Shown piece after piece: positions 1 to 10,900 of a stretch of DNA of 12,508 nt. The position numbers and the translations under genes are program-made. The DNA is from an uncultured Thalassospira sp. (lineage in GTDB: Bacteria; Pseudomonadota; Alphaproteobacteria; Rhodospirillales_A; Thalassospiraceae), in assembly GCA_946885765.1 (NCBI GenBank), contig CAMPHD010000058.1, positions 1 to 12,508 on the forward strand, in the 5' to 3' direction. Below the pieces are notes generated by a model. That model was not told the DNA's origin and did no database searches. It saw nothing but the letters and a program-made list of their open reading frames with translations. Each line of letters begins with the position of its first letter. Within the stretch, counting starts at the first letter, position 1.

Positions 1-933
1 CGCATCCCGACGCGCATTCTGCCCGCGTCGCCCCGGCAACCGCACGGTTTCCTCAAGCGCGATATCATCTGCGATATAACGCAAATGATCAATGATCCCC
101 GCCCCGCCGACCGCAACCGGATCAATGGCAATCACCATCTGGCCCAATGCCGGTGGTGCGCCCTTGTCATCAAACAGCGACGATGACTGATGTCCGAACT
201 GCGCGCCGGTCAACCCGGCGGCCAGCATTTCAACCATCATGGCAAGGGCCGCACCCTTGACACCACCCGCCGGAACCATCGTGCCCTCAAGCGCCTTGAC
301 GGCATCCGTCGTTGGATTGCCGTCAACATCCAATGCCCAGTCATCGGGGATCGGAACGCCCTTTTGCTTGGCCGCCATGATCTTGCCGCGTGCCACCTTC
401 GATAGTGCCAGATCAATCACGATCGGATCGCCATCGCCAATCGGGGTGGCAAAGGCAATCGGGTTGGTGCCAAACATCGGGCGGCGGCCACCCCACGGCG
501 CCATTGCCGCCGGGGCATTGGCAAACATCATCGCCGCCAGCCCTGCCTCCGCCAGCTTTTCCACCGTAAGTCCCATCACCCCGGCATGGTGCGATTTATG
601 GATTGCCGCAACCGCGATCCCCTGACTGCGCGCGATATCGGGCAATCGTTCGATCATCAGATCAAGGGCCGGATAGGCAAAGCCGAACTGCGCATCAATC
701 CGCAACACTGCCGGAAACGGCTGATCGGCCACCGGCTTGGCATGCCCGTCAACCTTGCCCGCACGCGCCTGCGCGGCATAGGCCGGAACCCGGCGCAAAC
801 CATGCCCGCCCTGTCCTGCGGCCTCGGCGGTGACCAGGGCGGTTGCAACCGATCCGGCATTGTCGGGATCAACCTTGCAGCGCAGCAGGGTATCGCACAC
901 AAGTGCATGTGCGTCAGACAGGGCAAGCTTCAT
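1..933 (-). CDS. Ldh2-family malate/L-lactate/ureidoglycolate-type dehydrogenase, 3' end outside window
   Basis: NAD(P)-dependent oxidoreductase of the Ldh2/MDH2 family, a cytoplasmic group that reduces or oxidises 2-hydroxy acids (malate, lactate, sulfolactate, ureidoglycolate, or cyclic imino acids). The 311 visible codons start at ATG 933-931 behind an AAGG eight bases upstream and stay open to the left edge; family members are about 330-360 residues, so only the C-terminal tail is missing. Visible family motifs are HGLRR at residues 44-48, SHHAG at 114-118 (the His of this region is catalytic in the family), FGTNP at 154-158, and a late block with WALD, PTTDAV and P-GG-KG matching the conserved C-terminal half. 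The usual D-ATS block reads D-ALS. Substrate cannot be told from the sequence. It is divergent from the META lipoprotein gene with 247 bp between them. Family call is firm, exact reaction unknown. Confidence 0.9.
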   Translation of the reverse strand, partial: MKLALSDAHALVCDTLLRCKVDPDNAGSVATALVTAEAAGQGGHGLRRVPAYAAQARAGKVDGHAKPVADQPFPAVLRIDAQFGFAYPALDLMIERLPDIARSQGIAVAAIHKSHHAGVMGLTVEKLAEAGLAAMMFANAPAAMAPWGGRRPMFGTNPIAFATPIGDGDPIVIDLALSKVARGKIMAAKQKGVPIPDDWALDVDGNPTTDAVKALEGTMVPAGGVKGAALAMMVEMLAAGLTGAQFGHQSSSLFDDKGAPPALGQMVIAIDPVAVGGAGIIDHLRYIADDIALEETVRLPGRRGQNARRDA

Positions 934-979
934 GATGATGACCTTGAGATAGTGGCGGGAAAATAATGGTGGCGAGCCC

Positions 980-992
980 GGCTACATTAGCC
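980..992. promoter_or_regulatory. Short perfect dyad in the dehydrogenase leader, possible operator
   Basis: GGCTA-CAT-TAGCC is a perfect 5-bp inverted repeat with a three-base spacer, about 47 bases upstream of the minus-strand dehydrogenase start. It could be an operator half-site pair or a small hairpin in the leader. No second copy was seen nearby. Purely an inference from symmetry; such short dyads also occur by chance. Confidence 0.2.
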
Positions 993-1032
993 GCGAGAAT
1001 GCCCCGACGCAAAGGTCTTGTGCACCGCAACC

Positions 1033-1061
1033 CTGCCAAACCCTTACGACAGCACTATAAA
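1033..1061 (+). promoter_or_regulatory. Candidate sigma-70 promoter for the META lipoprotein gene
   Basis: A -35-like CTGCCA (1033-1038) and a -10-like TATAAA (1056-1061) are separated by exactly 17 bases in the divergent intergenic region. Transcription would begin near 1068 and give an approximately 110-base leader before the ATG at 1181. The -35 matches the consensus at four of six bases and the -10 at five of six. No experimental support is visible. Confidence 0.35.
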
Positions 1062-1180
1062 ATCGCAGCGTGACCCTGCTAAAATTTTGCCGCAAAGTCG
1101 TATGAGTATCCCGCCACGGTTCACGCTGCCCGAAACGCAGCAGTCAGACCGAGACAGATTCCAAACACAGGATATTTCGA

Positions 1181-1645
1181 ATGCGCAAAGCAACCTCTTT
1201 AACCTTCGCAGCATTTGGCATCGCCAGCAGCCTGTGGCTTGCCGGTTGTGCTGCCACAACCAAACCGGCCGAGGAAAAATCCCCCGCCGACTGGTCGGCC
1301 ATCGCCGGTCACAACTGGCAACTGATGCGCATTGAGGCGAAAGACAAAAGCCTGACCCCGATGAGCCCGGTCCTTGCCAGCGTCAACTTTACCGATGACG
1401 GCAAAATTGCCGGATCGACCGGCTGTAACCGCTATTTCGGCAGCTACACCCGCAAGGATACCGCGCTTGAAGTTTCACCGCTGGGCAGCACCAAAATGAT
1501 GTGCATGGAAAACGCGATGGAGGTCGAGGATGCCTTTATCGCCGCCATGGCAGATGTCAAAGGCTGGAAAGTGCAGGACGGCGACCTGATGCTGGTTGAT
1601 GGCAGCGCCAAATCGATCATGACCTTCGAACAGATCAAACCGTAA
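1181..1645 (+). CDS. META-domain (HslJ-like) lipoprotein
   Basis: A 154-residue predicted envelope lipoprotein. The N-terminus has a basic start (MRK), a hydrophobic stretch and the lipobox L20-A-G-C23, so Cys23 should be lipidated after signal peptidase II cleavage. A short linker leads to a META domain from about residue 38: a tryptophan-leucine strand (W46-Q-L), FTDDGKIAGSTGCNRYFGSY at 70-89, and G-STKMMC at 102-108, which are the family's hallmark blocks (as in HslJ). An AGGA lies eight bases upstream of the ATG. META proteins are linked to heat, antibiotic or secretion phenotypes in some species, but the molecular role is not established. It is monocistronic, with a candidate promoter upstream and a terminator directly after. 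Family assignment is firm; function is open. Confidence 0.9.
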   Translation: MRKATSLTFAAFGIASSLWLAGCAATTKPAEEKSPADWSAIAGHNWQLMRIEAKDKSLTPMSPVLASVNFTDDGKIAGSTGCNRYFGSYTRKDTALEVSPLGSTKMMCMENAMEVEDAFIAAMADVKGWKVQDGDLMLVDGSAKSIMTFEQIKP

Positions 1646-1663
1646 ACCGGCCAGCATCCAAAC

Positions 1664-1696
1664 AAAAAGGGGCGCAAAACATCGCGCCCCTTTTTT
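1664..1696. terminator. Bidirectional intrinsic terminator between converging genes
   Basis: GGGGCGC (1669-1675) pairs with GCGCCCC (1684-1690) over an eight-base loop. A run of five A's precedes the stem and six T's follow it, so the same hairpin can end transcription of the META lipoprotein gene on the plus strand and of the BCCT transporter gene on the minus strand. It sits exactly in the 70-bp gap between the two stop codons. Confidence 0.9.
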
Positions 1697-1715
1697 ATTT
1701 CTATCCGCTTTCGAT

Positions 1716-3347
1716 TTATCGCGGCTCGCTGCGCAATCCCTGAATGATGGAATAGCACGCCAGCAAAAGCACGATGGCAAACGGGAACCCCGTTGAAACC
1801 GCCATCGCCTGCAGGGAGCCAAGCCCCCCGCCCAGCAGAAGCGCAATCGCAACCAGCCCCTCAAACGTACACCAGAATATGCGCTGCGGCACCGGCGCAT
1901 CAACCTTGCCGCCCGCGGTAATCGTGTCGATCACAAGCGACCCGGAATCCGATGATGTCACAAAGAACACGATCACCAGAATGATCCCGATAAAGGACGT
2001 GATCGCCTGCAACGGCAGGGCTTCAAGCATGCTAAACAGCTTGATCGGAAGGGCTGCATCGGCAATCGCCTGCACGCCTTCATTGACCATATGCACCGCC
2101 GTGCCGCCAAACGCCGTCATCCAAAGCACACAGACCAGCGACGGAATGATCAGCACACAGGTTATGAATTCGCGCACCGTCCGGCCGCGTGACACGCGCG
2201 CAATGAACATGCCGACAAACGGCGACCAGGAAATCCACCACGCCCAATAGAACGACGTCCAGCCCTGGCTGAAATTCGCATCCTCGCGCCCGACCGGGTT
2301 CGAAAGGGCGGGCAGATATTCGACATAGGCAACAAGACTTGTGAAAAAGCCCTTGATGATGTCCATCGTCGGCCCGACCAGCACGACAAACAGCAGAAGC
2401 AATGCCGCCAGAACCATATTGATTTCCGAAAGCCGTTTGACCCCGGCATCAAGCCCCGCAAGGACAGAAATCAGCGCAACCCCGGTAATCGCGATAATCA
2501 GGACAACCTTCGATCCGTCCGTAACCGGAATGCCAAACAGGAATTCAAGCCCGGCATTGGCCTGCTCCGCGCCAAAACCAAGCGACGTCGCAAGCCCGAA
2601 CAGGGTGGCAAACACCGCCAGAATATCAATCACATGCCCGGTCCAGCCCCAGACACGTTCGCCAAAGATCGGATAAAACACCGACCGCATGGTCAATGGC
2701 AGGCCCTTGTTGAACGAGAAAAGCGCAAGTGCCAGTGCCACCGTCGCATAGATCGCCCACGGGTGAAGCCCCCAGTGGAAAATCGTCGCCGCCATGCCAA
2801 GGTCAAACGACGCATCCACATCGCCTGCCGCCCCACCAAGCGGCGCCCAGTCCGTGCGCGCACCCGCTTCACCAAACGTTGTGCCCCCCATCGAGGTCGT
2901 GAAATGCGATATTGGCTCCGACACACCATAAAACATAAGGCCAATGCCCATGCCCGCCGCAAACAGCATGGCAAACCAGCCGCTATAGGAATAATCGGGC
3001 ACCGCATCCTGCCCGCCCAGCCGCACCTTGCCGAGCGGCGAGACAATCAGAAACAGACACAGCAAAACAAAAACATTCGCCACCGACAGGAAGAACCAGT
3101 CGAAGGTCGATGTCAGCCAGTCCCGAAGGTCATTGAACATCGGCCCGACACTTTCCTGAAAGGCCAGCGTCAAAAACACAAAGGCAACAATCGATAACCC
3201 TGAAATCAGGAATACCGGGTTGTGAATATCAAGCCCGAACGGGCCAATTTTGGTGGTGATGTTATCCTGTCCGATCTCATAATCGGTATCAATCGGATTG
3301 GCCGCACCATCCGGGCTTTCGATGCCCGTTTCGGCATTCGATCCCAT
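1716..3347 (-). CDS. BCCT-family betaine/choline/carnitine-type transporter
   Basis: A 543-residue inner-membrane secondary transporter for a quaternary-ammonium or similar osmolyte (glycine betaine, choline, ectoine, proline betaine). The hydrophobicity pattern fits the family's 12 membrane helices from about residue 43 to 537. Diagnostic blocks are G-M-G-I-G-LMFYG at 132-141, the glycine-rich TM3 motif of sodium-coupled betaine carriers such as BetP; the aromatic substrate box W368, W370, W371, W374; RGRTVREF at 387-394; and SSDSGS at 465-470. ATG 3347-3345 follows AGGGAG seven bases upstream. The N-terminal tail (about 42 residues) is acidic, and only a handful of residues follow the last helix, so the long C-terminal osmosensing tail known from BetP is absent. 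It lies 66 bp downstream of the universal stress protein gene on the same strand. Na+ coupling and betaine as substrate are inferred from motifs. Confidence 0.93.
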   Translation of the reverse strand: MGSNAETGIESPDGAANPIDTDYEIGQDNITTKIGPFGLDIHNPVFLISGLSIVAFVFLTLAFQESVGPMFNDLRDWLTSTFDWFFLSVANVFVLLCLFLIVSPLGKVRLGGQDAVPDYSYSGWFAMLFAAGMGIGLMFYGVSEPISHFTTSMGGTTFGEAGARTDWAPLGGAAGDVDASFDLGMAATIFHWGLHPWAIYATVALALALFSFNKGLPLTMRSVFYPIFGERVWGWTGHVIDILAVFATLFGLATSLGFGAEQANAGLEFLFGIPVTDGSKVVLIIAITGVALISVLAGLDAGVKRLSEINMVLAALLLLFVVLVGPTMDIIKGFFTSLVAYVEYLPALSNPVGREDANFSQGWTSFYWAWWISWSPFVGMFIARVSRGRTVREFITCVLIIPSLVCVLWMTAFGGTAVHMVNEGVQAIADAALPIKLFSMLEALPLQAITSFIGIILVIVFFVTSSDSGSLVIDTITAGGKVDAPVPQRIFWCTFEGLVAIALLLGGGLGSLQAMAVSTGFPFAIVLLLACYSIIQGLRSEPR

Positions 3348-3413
3348 TTACAATCTCCCTTGAAAACTTTTGCGGCCACCCCCGGCCGCAATCTGATCTG
3401 TCCGTGTCCGTGC

Positions 3414-3827
3414 TTAACGCACCAAAAACACGGATTGATCCCAATGCGACGCAACATAGCCGCCATGGGATGCAAAAATATGATCGGCAATACCCGGCAC
3501 ATGGGACGCCATGACGATCACATCCGCCTTGGCCTCCGTCGCCGCATCAACAATGATTTCGCTCAGATCAATCGCCGGATCGTGTGAAATGCGGGTCATG
3601 CCCGAACAGTCGATACCGGTCTTTTTGGCCTGCTCTTCGGCAAAGGCCGCCATTTTGCGATCATATTCTGCTGGCGTATGCGCAATCGGGGATGGGGTAT
3701 TGGTTCCAACCCCGAAAAAGCAGATTTTGGCATCATAATGCTTTGCCAGATCCGCCGCCGTCGAAAGCGCCTTTTCCAGCTTGTCGATATGCGTCAGATC
3801 CACGGGTACCATGATCTTGCGATACAT
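3414..3827 (-). CDS. Universal stress protein (UspA family)
   Basis: A 137-residue single-domain cytoplasmic USP, the usual size. The N-terminal strand MYRKIMVPVD (1-10) with its nucleotide-contacting Asp, the helix ALSTAADLAKH, and the strand ADVIVMASH (101-109) are typical. The ATP-loop region G-x2-G-x9-G-S/T is not intact: residues 108-121 read S-H-V-P-G-I-A-D-H-I-F-A-S-H, resembling the USP subgroup whose loop carries a Pro after S-H, so nucleotide binding is uncertain. The frame is open 22 codons further upstream, but ATG 3827-3825 is chosen because GGAGG lies six bases before it and homologues begin at this point. It precedes the BCCT gene by 66 bp without a terminator, implying co-transcription. 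USPs regulate osmolyte uptake in at least one known case (TeaD with the TeaABC ectoine TRAP transporter), so a regulatory link to the transporter is plausible but inferred. Confidence 0.9.
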   Translation of the reverse strand: MYRKIMVPVDLTHIDKLEKALSTAADLAKHYDAKICFFGVGTNTPSPIAHTPAEYDRKMAAFAEEQAKKTGIDCSGMTRISHDPAIDLSEIIVDAATEAKADVIVMASHVPGIADHIFASHGGYVASHWDQSVFLVR

Positions 3828-3833
3828 TCCCTG

Positions 3834-3838
3834 CCTCC
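3834..3838 (-). promoter_or_regulatory. Shine-Dalgarno that fixes the USP start
   Basis: GGAGG on the minus strand, six bases before ATG 3827-3825. It is the strongest ribosome site near the gene and argues against the longer reading that would start at 3893. Confidence 0.75.
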
Positions 3839-4084
3839 GTTCTACGGGTGCCCTACCGGGCGAAACACACCTTCGAAACAGATGAGGCGACAAAGACTAT
3901 CACCAGAACAGGAAATTATCAAAACACTCATCACCGGCGGATTTCCCGCAACAGATGAATACAGATACCAAACCGCGATAATCAACCGAAAGAAACCATC
4001 AAATAATTCTGGCGATTTACCGGATCAATTAAATGCAGATCATTTCACATTTCGCGCAAATCAGAATGAATATCCGGCACATTA
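3839..4084 (-). promoter_or_regulatory. AT-richer leader/promoter region of the USP-BCCT operon
   Basis: About 245 bp without a believable gene between the esterase stop and the USP ribosome site, visibly richer in A and T than the flanking genes. It must hold the promoter of the USP-BCCT pair (minus strand). I see no convincing -35/-10 pair. Two direct copies of AACAGATGA (3877-3885 and 3950-3958) and a further ACAGAT (3961-3966) are present, as is a small GCCC-TACC-GGGC hairpin close to the gene. No T-tailed terminator for the esterase gene is visible here. Confidence 0.4.
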
Positions 4085-5026
4085 TTATTCCGCCGCCATG
4101 CGCTTTATCGCATCACACAGGAATTTAAATCCGTCCGCCGCCCCGTCGCTCATATGCCGCGCACGCAGCCAGCCATGGATCATCTGCGGTTCTTCGCGGT
4201 ACGTCACATCGATCCCGGCGCGCGCCAGCCGCGCGGTATATTCCCGCCCGTCATCGCGCAGCGGATCAAAATAGGCCGCGGTGATATAAGTCGGCGGCAA
4301 TCCCCGCAGATCCTCCGCCGAAAGCGGATAGGCCACCGGGTCATCCATCGGTGCCTTCAGGACATCGCGATAATAAATCACATCATCGGTACTTAAACCG
4401 GGGGCGGATGCCATCTGCCCATAGGATGGCCAGCCAAGATCACCGCCAAGGGCCGGATAAATCAGGACCTGCCCGATTACGCCTGCACCAAGCCCCTCGT
4501 CGCGCGCCCGGATCGCAAGCCCACCGGCCAATGTCGCCCCGGCACTATCGCCAATCAGGACGACCTCCGCACCGTGCGACAAAACATCACGCGCAACCGC
4601 AAACGCATCCTGATGCGCCGCTGGCCAGATATGTTCGGGTGCCAGCCGGTAATCGACCGATATCATTTCCGCGCCCGCCGCCTCGGCAATCTCGGCACAG
4701 ATCGCATCATGGCTATCCAGCGACCCGACGATAAACCCGCCACCATGCAGGTAAAGCAACTTCCGCGTTGTTCTGATTTTCGCCGGGCGATAAATCCTGA
4801 CCGCCACACCGGCAATATGGTCATCACAGGTCAGAAGCCCCGGCGGATGGGGATAGGCAAAGGCATCACAAAGCGCGCCATACCATTTGCGGTTTTGCGC
4901 AATATCGGCGGCAACCGCGTCGGGCGGATAAAACCTGTCGCATGTGGTTATGAAGTCACGGATGCCTGCTTCGTCGGGCATCGGGCTATAGGCGATATCC
5001 GGCACCGCCTGATCGGACCCGTCCAT
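4085..5026 (-). CDS. Alpha/beta hydrolase, hormone-sensitive-lipase (family IV) esterase
   Basis: A predicted cytoplasmic carboxylesterase of about 313 residues, the normal length for the bacterial HSL family. It has the oxyanion-hole motif HGGG at residues 94-97, the nucleophile elbow GDSAG with Ser161, the acid residue Asp254 in DPLRDDG, and the catalytic His284 in IHGW; DYRLAPEH between them is also family-typical. The frame is open to ATG 5116, but ATG 5026 is preferred: a GGGGAAG lies nine bases upstream, and the extra 30 residues look unlike this family. Family IV enzymes hydrolyse short acyl esters; the natural substrate is unknown. It stands alone, divergent from katG across a long leader and separated from the USP operon by about 250 bp. 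Family call is firm, start moderately sure. Confidence 0.9.
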   Translation of the reverse strand: MDGSDQAVPDIAYSPMPDEAGIRDFITTCDRFYPPDAVAADIAQNRKWYGALCDAFAYPHPPGLLTCDDHIAGVAVRIYRPAKIRTTRKLLYLHGGGFIVGSLDSHDAICAEIAEAAGAEMISVDYRLAPEHIWPAAHQDAFAVARDVLSHGAEVVLIGDSAGATLAGGLAIRARDEGLGAGVIGQVLIYPALGGDLGWPSYGQMASAPGLSTDDVIYYRDVLKAPMDDPVAYPLSAEDLRGLPPTYITAAYFDPLRDDGREYTARLARAGIDVTYREEPQMIHGWLRARHMSDGAADGFKFLCDAIKRMAAE

Positions 5027-5035
5027 GTCGCACAA

Positions 5036-5042
5036 CTTCCCC
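5036..5042 (-). promoter_or_regulatory. Shine-Dalgarno-like site supporting the internal esterase start
   Basis: GGGGAAG on the minus strand ends nine bases before ATG 5026-5024. The alternative upstream ATG (5116) has only a GAGGT thirteen bases away. This supports the 313-residue form. Confidence 0.5.
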
Positions 5043-7710
<2,668 letters not shown>

Positions 7711-7762
7711 GGGCTTCCGCCCTTGAAATGATCTGGATTGGAGCTTTTGGGCTCCGAACGAG

Positions 7763-7797
7763 AAACACCCCCGGTCGTGAGGCTGGGGGTGTTTTTT
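7763..7797 (+). terminator. Strong intrinsic terminator of katG
   Basis: AAACACCCCC (7763-7772) pairs with GGGGGTGTTT (7785-7794), a ten-pair stem with a twelve-base loop, followed by more T's to 7797. It lies about 50 bases after the katG stop. A smaller GGAGC/GCTCC hairpin just before it may add to termination. It marks the left limit of the AT-rich accessory segment. Confidence 0.92.
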
Positions 7798-7950
7798 ATA
7801 GGTAGCTGCAGAAAAAAGGAGCACCCGAGGAGAGACAGGGGTATTCTAAGTTTTGAATGAAAGTCACTCTGACAGCCGAGTATAGTCCTGCTACAACACA
7901 CTTAAATTCCAGATCGCAGTCCAGTTCCAAGTTTCGTAGTTGTGAGAAAA
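7798..7950 (+). promoter_or_regulatory. Leader and probable promoter of the restriction-methylation gene
   Basis: About 150 bp between the katG terminator and the next gene. TATAGT at 7881-7886 is a good -10 candidate (five of six bases) but no -35 sits at the right distance; TTGAAT at 7853-7858 is 22 bases away. A small GTCA-CTC-TGAC dyad (7863-7873) lies just upstream of the -10, where an operator could sit. No Shine-Dalgarno of normal strength precedes the gene. There is no small controller gene in the gap. Confidence 0.35.
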
Positions 7951-10900
7951 ATGCCTGCAGATAACATATTCAATCAAGCTTATACTGAGAAACTATTTCA
8001 CGACCTAAAAAGCGCCAACACAGAATCTGCGAAGAAAGAAAGATTTCTTCAGTATCTTACTATCGCTTTTTCAGATGACAACGGCGCCCAACAACTCGTC
8101 TCAGCTTTAGCTCTGGGGGCGGAGCGTGTGGTAGCAAATATTCCACGCGGAGAGCGAAAAAGCTACGGAAGAGCTGACACACAAACGGAAACAATTATAA
8201 TTGAGTGGGAGAAAGACCTTGCCAAGACAGGAGAACATGCAAAACACCAATTAGAAGAGTATCTGGAGGGCAATTGGAGGTCTGGACAAAACTATCGCTT
8301 TATATTGATTGCAACCGACGGAATCCGTTGGGTCAGGTATGCTCCCGATTGGTCTCGACTTGAGAACAAACAATTTAGTCTTGGTAGCAGCTTTCGTCTA
8401 CGTGAAACAAAACGGTTTGAACTCAATGCTAGTTCATTTGGTGAATTTCCTTTCTTCTTAGACGAACTTTTATTTTCTTCTCATCCTAAAAATGCCACTT
8501 TAGAAAATATACAATACGACTTCGGGGACACCTCGCGAGCATTTATCAACTCGATAGTAAACCTCCAACTTTGTATGTCTGACATTACTGAGAAGTCTGA
8601 ATTACAAGTCGCATTCGAGCAATGGAGAAGGTTTCTCTCGATAGCGTACGGCCGATTCGATGACTCTCCGAACATGTTTCTTGTTCACACTTATCTATCT
8701 GTATTTGCAAAATTTATTGCTTATTCTGTAATCACAAACAAACCGATTATAGAAGACGAAACTATTTACAACATTCTAAATGGTGCAATTTTTGACAATC
8801 TAAATATCGAGCGTTTCGTAGAAGATGACTTTTTCCACTGGGTTGCCGCACCACAATATTTTAACAAGCTGCGCCCCATGTTCAGAGAAATTAACCGCCA
8901 GCTTCAAGAGTATGACTTCTCCAAAGTTGAAGAAGACGTTCTAAAAGGTGTATATCAAGAATTAATTGATCTTGAAACACGCCATGCCTTGGGTGAATAC
9001 TACACTCCAGATTGGCTGTGCGAAAATCTCGTTGAGAGCCTCGCAATTACCCAAACATCTAAATTCTTAGATCCAGCCTGCGGGAGTGGGTCATTTCTTC
9101 GTGCGATTGTAGCACGGCTAAGAAGAGATTTCCCCCAACTAGAAGCAGAGAATATTGCATCACAAGTTGTTGGCATAGATATACATCCGCTATCCGTGTT
9201 GATATCAAAAACAAACATACTTCTATCAATTAAAGACATCATCTCCAAATCTTCCAAACCAATTACTTTGCATATATACTTAGCAAATTCTCTATTAGTT
9301 CCCCGTGGATCTGCAGATTTATTCTCCACACATTTTCAAATATCAATAGATAACCGACCATACTCTATTGATTTAAGTGGGGTTCAAAGTGCAGATGATT
9401 TTGACACCTTAATTTCATTCTGTGACGAGATGGTACACCGCTTTGACGAGGTTCTAGATCGTGAAAATTTTATTCGCCTTATATCTGCAAATATTAGCAA
9501 AGAGACAGCAAAGGAACTACCTTCTCAGCTGTACGATGTATATACTGGAATGAAACTAGCCCATCAGCAAGGCAGAGATAGCATTTGGAAATTTATTCTT
9601 CAAAATTCTTATAAGCCTGTATTTCTTATGCATCGATTTGACTTTGTCTTAGGCAACCCCCCATGGCTCACATATGCAGATATTACAAATGGTGAGTATC
9701 AAACCTCACTAAAATCGCTATCAGATCACTATTCAGTAACGCCCGCCAATAGAGCAAATTTCCCTCATCTGGAGATCGCTGCTATTTTTTTGGCTCACTC
9801 CGTTAACTATTTCCTACGCCCCTCAGGACAGCTCGCATTTGTTTTACCTCGCAGCTTCTTGAGCGCAGATCAGCATGAAAACATGAGATCTGGCCAAGTG
9901 CATGGAGTCAAACTTGTTGAAGGCTGGGACTTACAAGGAGTTACTCCACTCTTTCGAGTTCCAAGTTGCGTCCTTATTGCCATCAAAGACAATGGCCCCA
10001 ATGCGGTTAGGAAGATCAATTCCAGTGGAATAATAGGCCGCAAGCTGACAGGGCGACTGCGTCGCTCACAAGCACATTGGGAAGAAGTCAAAACCAAGAT
10101 AACGTCGGAGCCAATACGGCTATACTATTCTAGGCTTCAAGGAACTCGTGGCAGAGCTAGGTCTGCACTAACCACGGAACCATTTGATACACTGCTCGGC
10201 GGCAACGCTTATTCAAAGAAGTTTCATCAAGGCGCTACAATTGTACCTAGAAACTTGTTTTTCGTTGAGACCAATCAGATTGATTCAGACTCCTCAAACC
10301 TGAACACACGGGTCATTAACCTTACCACATCTGTAAATTCCGATCGCGAAGCGAAAAAGCCTTGGAAAGGCCAAATAATCAATGCACGCGCGGAGGGAAA
10401 ACTACTTTATCGAACCGCCATTTCTCGCAATGTAATTCCGTTTGCACTTATATGTCCTCCGCTAGTTCTCTTGCCTCTCATCATAGACCATGAGGGAAAA
10501 GCGGAAGCTAAGTTTGTGGCATTAAACAGTGAAGAGCTTCTTGCAAGAGGCTATCGCGAGGCAAGCAAATGGTTTTATAAAGCGGAGAGAATTTGGGATG
10601 AGTTAAAGACAGATGGAAATCGTAAGAAGAAAATTGACTTAACTAGCTACTTAAACTGGCAGTCGAAACTGACTAACCAAAAACCTAACGCTCGATTTTT
10701 GGTTATTTACACGTCATCTGCAAGCGATGCGTCTGCTGTTTTAGTTGATAGAAATAATTTCGACTATCCGTTCATTGTGGATCACAAAACTTATTGGTGC
10801 GAATGCGAAACCGAGGAAGAAGGCCACTATCTCACTGCTTACATTAATAGTGGGTATGCAAACTTCATGATTAAAGATTTTCAATCTCGTGGTTTGTTTG

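Noticed and set aside
2634..3197. 187-codon plus-strand frame opposite the BCCT gene
   Set aside because: Arg/His/Lys/Pro-rich shadow of a well-supported membrane protein gene; no ribosome site.
3828..3893. N-terminal extension of the USP by 22 residues
   Set aside because: The strong GGAGG before ATG 3827 and the conserved USP start at that residue make the shorter form much more likely.
3678..4274. 198-codon plus-strand frame across the USP start, the leader and the esterase end
   Set aside because: It overlaps two well-supported minus-strand genes and has no recognisable motif.
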